A stretch of DNA of 53,993 nucleotides from an uncultured Atopobium sp. (GTDB taxonomy: Bacteria > Actinomycetota > Coriobacteriia > Coriobacteriales > Atopobiaceae), in the NCBI GenBank assembly GCA_938028565.1, contig CALIZS010000044.1, positions 1-53,993 on the forward strand, written 5' to 3'. The translations under genes were made by a program, and so were the position numbers. Below are positions 52,776 through 53,993 of the stretch, piece by piece (position 1 is the stretch's first letter; each line of letters starts with the position of its first letter). The notes below the pieces were generated by a model that saw only the letters and a list, made by a program, of their open reading frames with translations, was not told where the DNA came from and ran no database searches.

Positions 52776-53993
52776 TTATAATTCATCAACTATTTCATCT
52801 AATACTTTTCCCAAAAGTCCCTTAGCCCTCTCATTTGTTCCTTCATTTACCTTTTTATTTTGATACATGCGAAGATTTTCCGGTCGAAGAAATCGACAAT
52901 TGTTATAAGACGCCCCCTTGCTACCGCTAGTTGTTAGCACTCTATAGTATCCATCTAAGCCATCTACAGCAACACAATACCTATTTCCTTTGAAAGTCTT
53001 GTCCTGTTTAACCCATAATTTTTGACCACTTTCTCTCGGTATAATAATGAGAGGTTCTTGCTTAAACGGTGTTTCCTCACAAAAATTTTGGCAATTATTT
53101 ATACGATTTGAAATCTGATTAATGATCCATTCTGTGCTAGGCATACAATATTTATCTTCATCTGAATCAGCTTTTTTCTCTATAAAAGAAAAGTTATAAG
53201 GGCTTTTCGAATGATAGGGATAATATTCAGCACTAGCAACATACCGATTAATTAGATCAATACGCACTTGCTGAACAAAACCACGAAGTAGTCCTTTCGT
53301 CCCGTACTTTTTCTCAATCATTTCATAGATACTTGATAGTTCATAAGGAGCTTTATCTTTCCCCATCTTTTTTATAAATTTTTTTGAAGTGTCTTCGTCT
53401 AAGGAAAAACGGTCCTTTAATCGTTGACGAAACTCTTCAGAATTCTTGCATAACACGAAAAGCTTATCAAATTCTCCATTTTTTATTCGATCTTTTAGCT
53501 CGTCATCAGTCCAAAAAGCATTCATGTATGTTCTTCTCGTCCAAGACCATCCATGCGTATTCTCTCCCATTTTCTCGCTCAAAATAGGTGATTTCGAATC
53601 TATCAATAATTTCTCTCGTTCTTCGAAATGGTTTGCGCAGTCTTTAATCTCATCATCTCTGTTTCCAGGGTTAGTTATTAAAACGATAATTTTTGCATTC
53701 TCTAAATCACCTGAAAAGAGATGGGGGAGCTGGTATAAATTATGCTTTTCCCATGCTGCTTCAATACCCCATTTCTTCTTTTTATCATCCTCAATCAATT
53801 GATGAATGTACTTTTTATCTTTTTCTAAAATATACTCTTTTAATTCAATCTTTTTCCATTTAGCATTCTTTACTTCTTCGCACCAATCATCAGGATGAGA
53901 AAAATCAATCTGATGGCTATTTAGCTTTTGGTGGGTAAAATCAGGATGTCTGCAATCAAAACAATCGATAGACTCAACCTCTGAACTGGCGGC
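52776..53993 (-). CDS. Unknown AT-rich gene, 5' end outside the window
   Basis: The frame is open from the window edge to the stop at 52776: at least 405 residues without a start, so the gene is partial. The first visible part has a Cys/His-containing stretch (CFDCRHPDF, later FSHPDDWCEE) that may be a metal-binding motif. It is followed by a Lys/Glu-rich helical linker and then an IIVLITNPGNRDDE strand-loop recalling the NPG loop of uracil-DNA-glycosylase-like folds (weak). The C-terminal part has a KQEPLIIIPRESGQKLW strand region. I do not recognise the family. Its very low GC content suggests a mobile origin. Confidence 0.6.
   Translation of the reverse strand, partial: AASSEVESIDCFDCRHPDFTHQKLNSHQIDFSHPDDWCEEVKNAKWKKIELKEYILEKDKKYIHQLIEDDKKKKWGIEAAWEKHNLYQLPHLFSGDLENAKIIVLITNPGNRDDEIKDCANHFEEREKLLIDSKSPILSEKMGENTHGWSWTRRTYMNAFWTDDELKDRIKNGEFDKLFVLCKNSEEFRQRLKDRFSLDEDTSKKFIKKMGKDKAPYELSSIYEMIEKKYGTKGLLRGFVQQVRIDLINRYVASAEYYPYHSKSPYNFSFIEKKADSDEDKYCMPSTEWIINQISNRINNCQNFCEETPFKQEPLIIIPRESGQKLWVKQDKTFKGNRYCVAVDGLDGYYRVLTTSGSKGASYNNCRFLRPENLRMYQNKKVNEGTNERAKGLLGKVLDEIVDEL

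Overview
The window looks like the chromosome of a low-to-mid GC Coriobacteriia actinobacterium, most likely an Atopobiaceae member (Lancefieldella/Atopobium type). This is an inference from the gene repertoire: LPxTG-type Cna-B surface proteins, two Trep_Strep/MptD-type ECF modules, FeoAB beside a PchR-like AraC gene, and paired FMN reductases beside ApbE. I saw no rRNA, tRNA or CRISPR array.

Layout. 1-5.3 kb: a 5'-truncated Cna-B surface-protein gene, then an ApbE flavin transferase and two flavodoxin-fold reductases, bracketed by a dispersed intergenic repeat. 5.4-12.6 kb: a GH2 glycosidase, a membrane methyltransferase, a SIMPL protein and a MacAB-type exporter operon. 12.9-16.9 kb: an S51 peptidase gene broken by one TGA, a YafQ/DinJ toxin-antitoxin pair, and an ABC-2 exporter with its own TetR regulator and two matching palindromic operators. 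17.3-22.8 kb: a three-gene operon of a double-GHKL ATPase/kinase-like protein, a receiver-domain protein with a large insertion and an SPPY-type DNA methyltransferase. This is the best candidate here for an undescribed, defence-like signalling system. 22.8-24.3 kb is decayed and holds two genes stopped by amber codons. 24.4-27.7 kb: feoAB and a divergent AraC regulator. 27.9-35.2 kb: an ABC-F protein, a predicted membrane protein, a second truncated Cna-B gene, a PadR/DUF2812 pair and glmS.

35.6-48.3 kb holds two versions of one transport module: an ECF transporter (S, T and A) plus a heterodimeric ABC-exporter-fold pair, resembling in gene content the siaDEFGH part of the streptococcal haem locus. 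The first copy has the base composition of its surroundings. A deletion has fused its ATPase gene to the middle of its first exporter gene. The second copy, with its own AraC regulator, is strikingly GC-rich and probably acquired. It is complete except for a one-base frameshift at a run of G between the two halves of its second exporter gene. Together with feoAB this makes the window strongly iron/haem oriented, although substrate assignment is inference.

48.5-54.0 kb: a large CbxX/SpoVK-type AAA+ protein with two good ATPase domains and one degenerate one, a 1-kb gene-free stretch, and an AT-rich unknown gene running off the window edge.

Across the whole window the hexamer CGAGAA/TTCTCG is visibly over-abundant on both strands, inside and outside genes, sometimes as inverted pairs. 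It deserves a test as a DNA-uptake-like word. Starts were chosen from ribosome binding sites and family alignments by eye; all motif positions are approximate.
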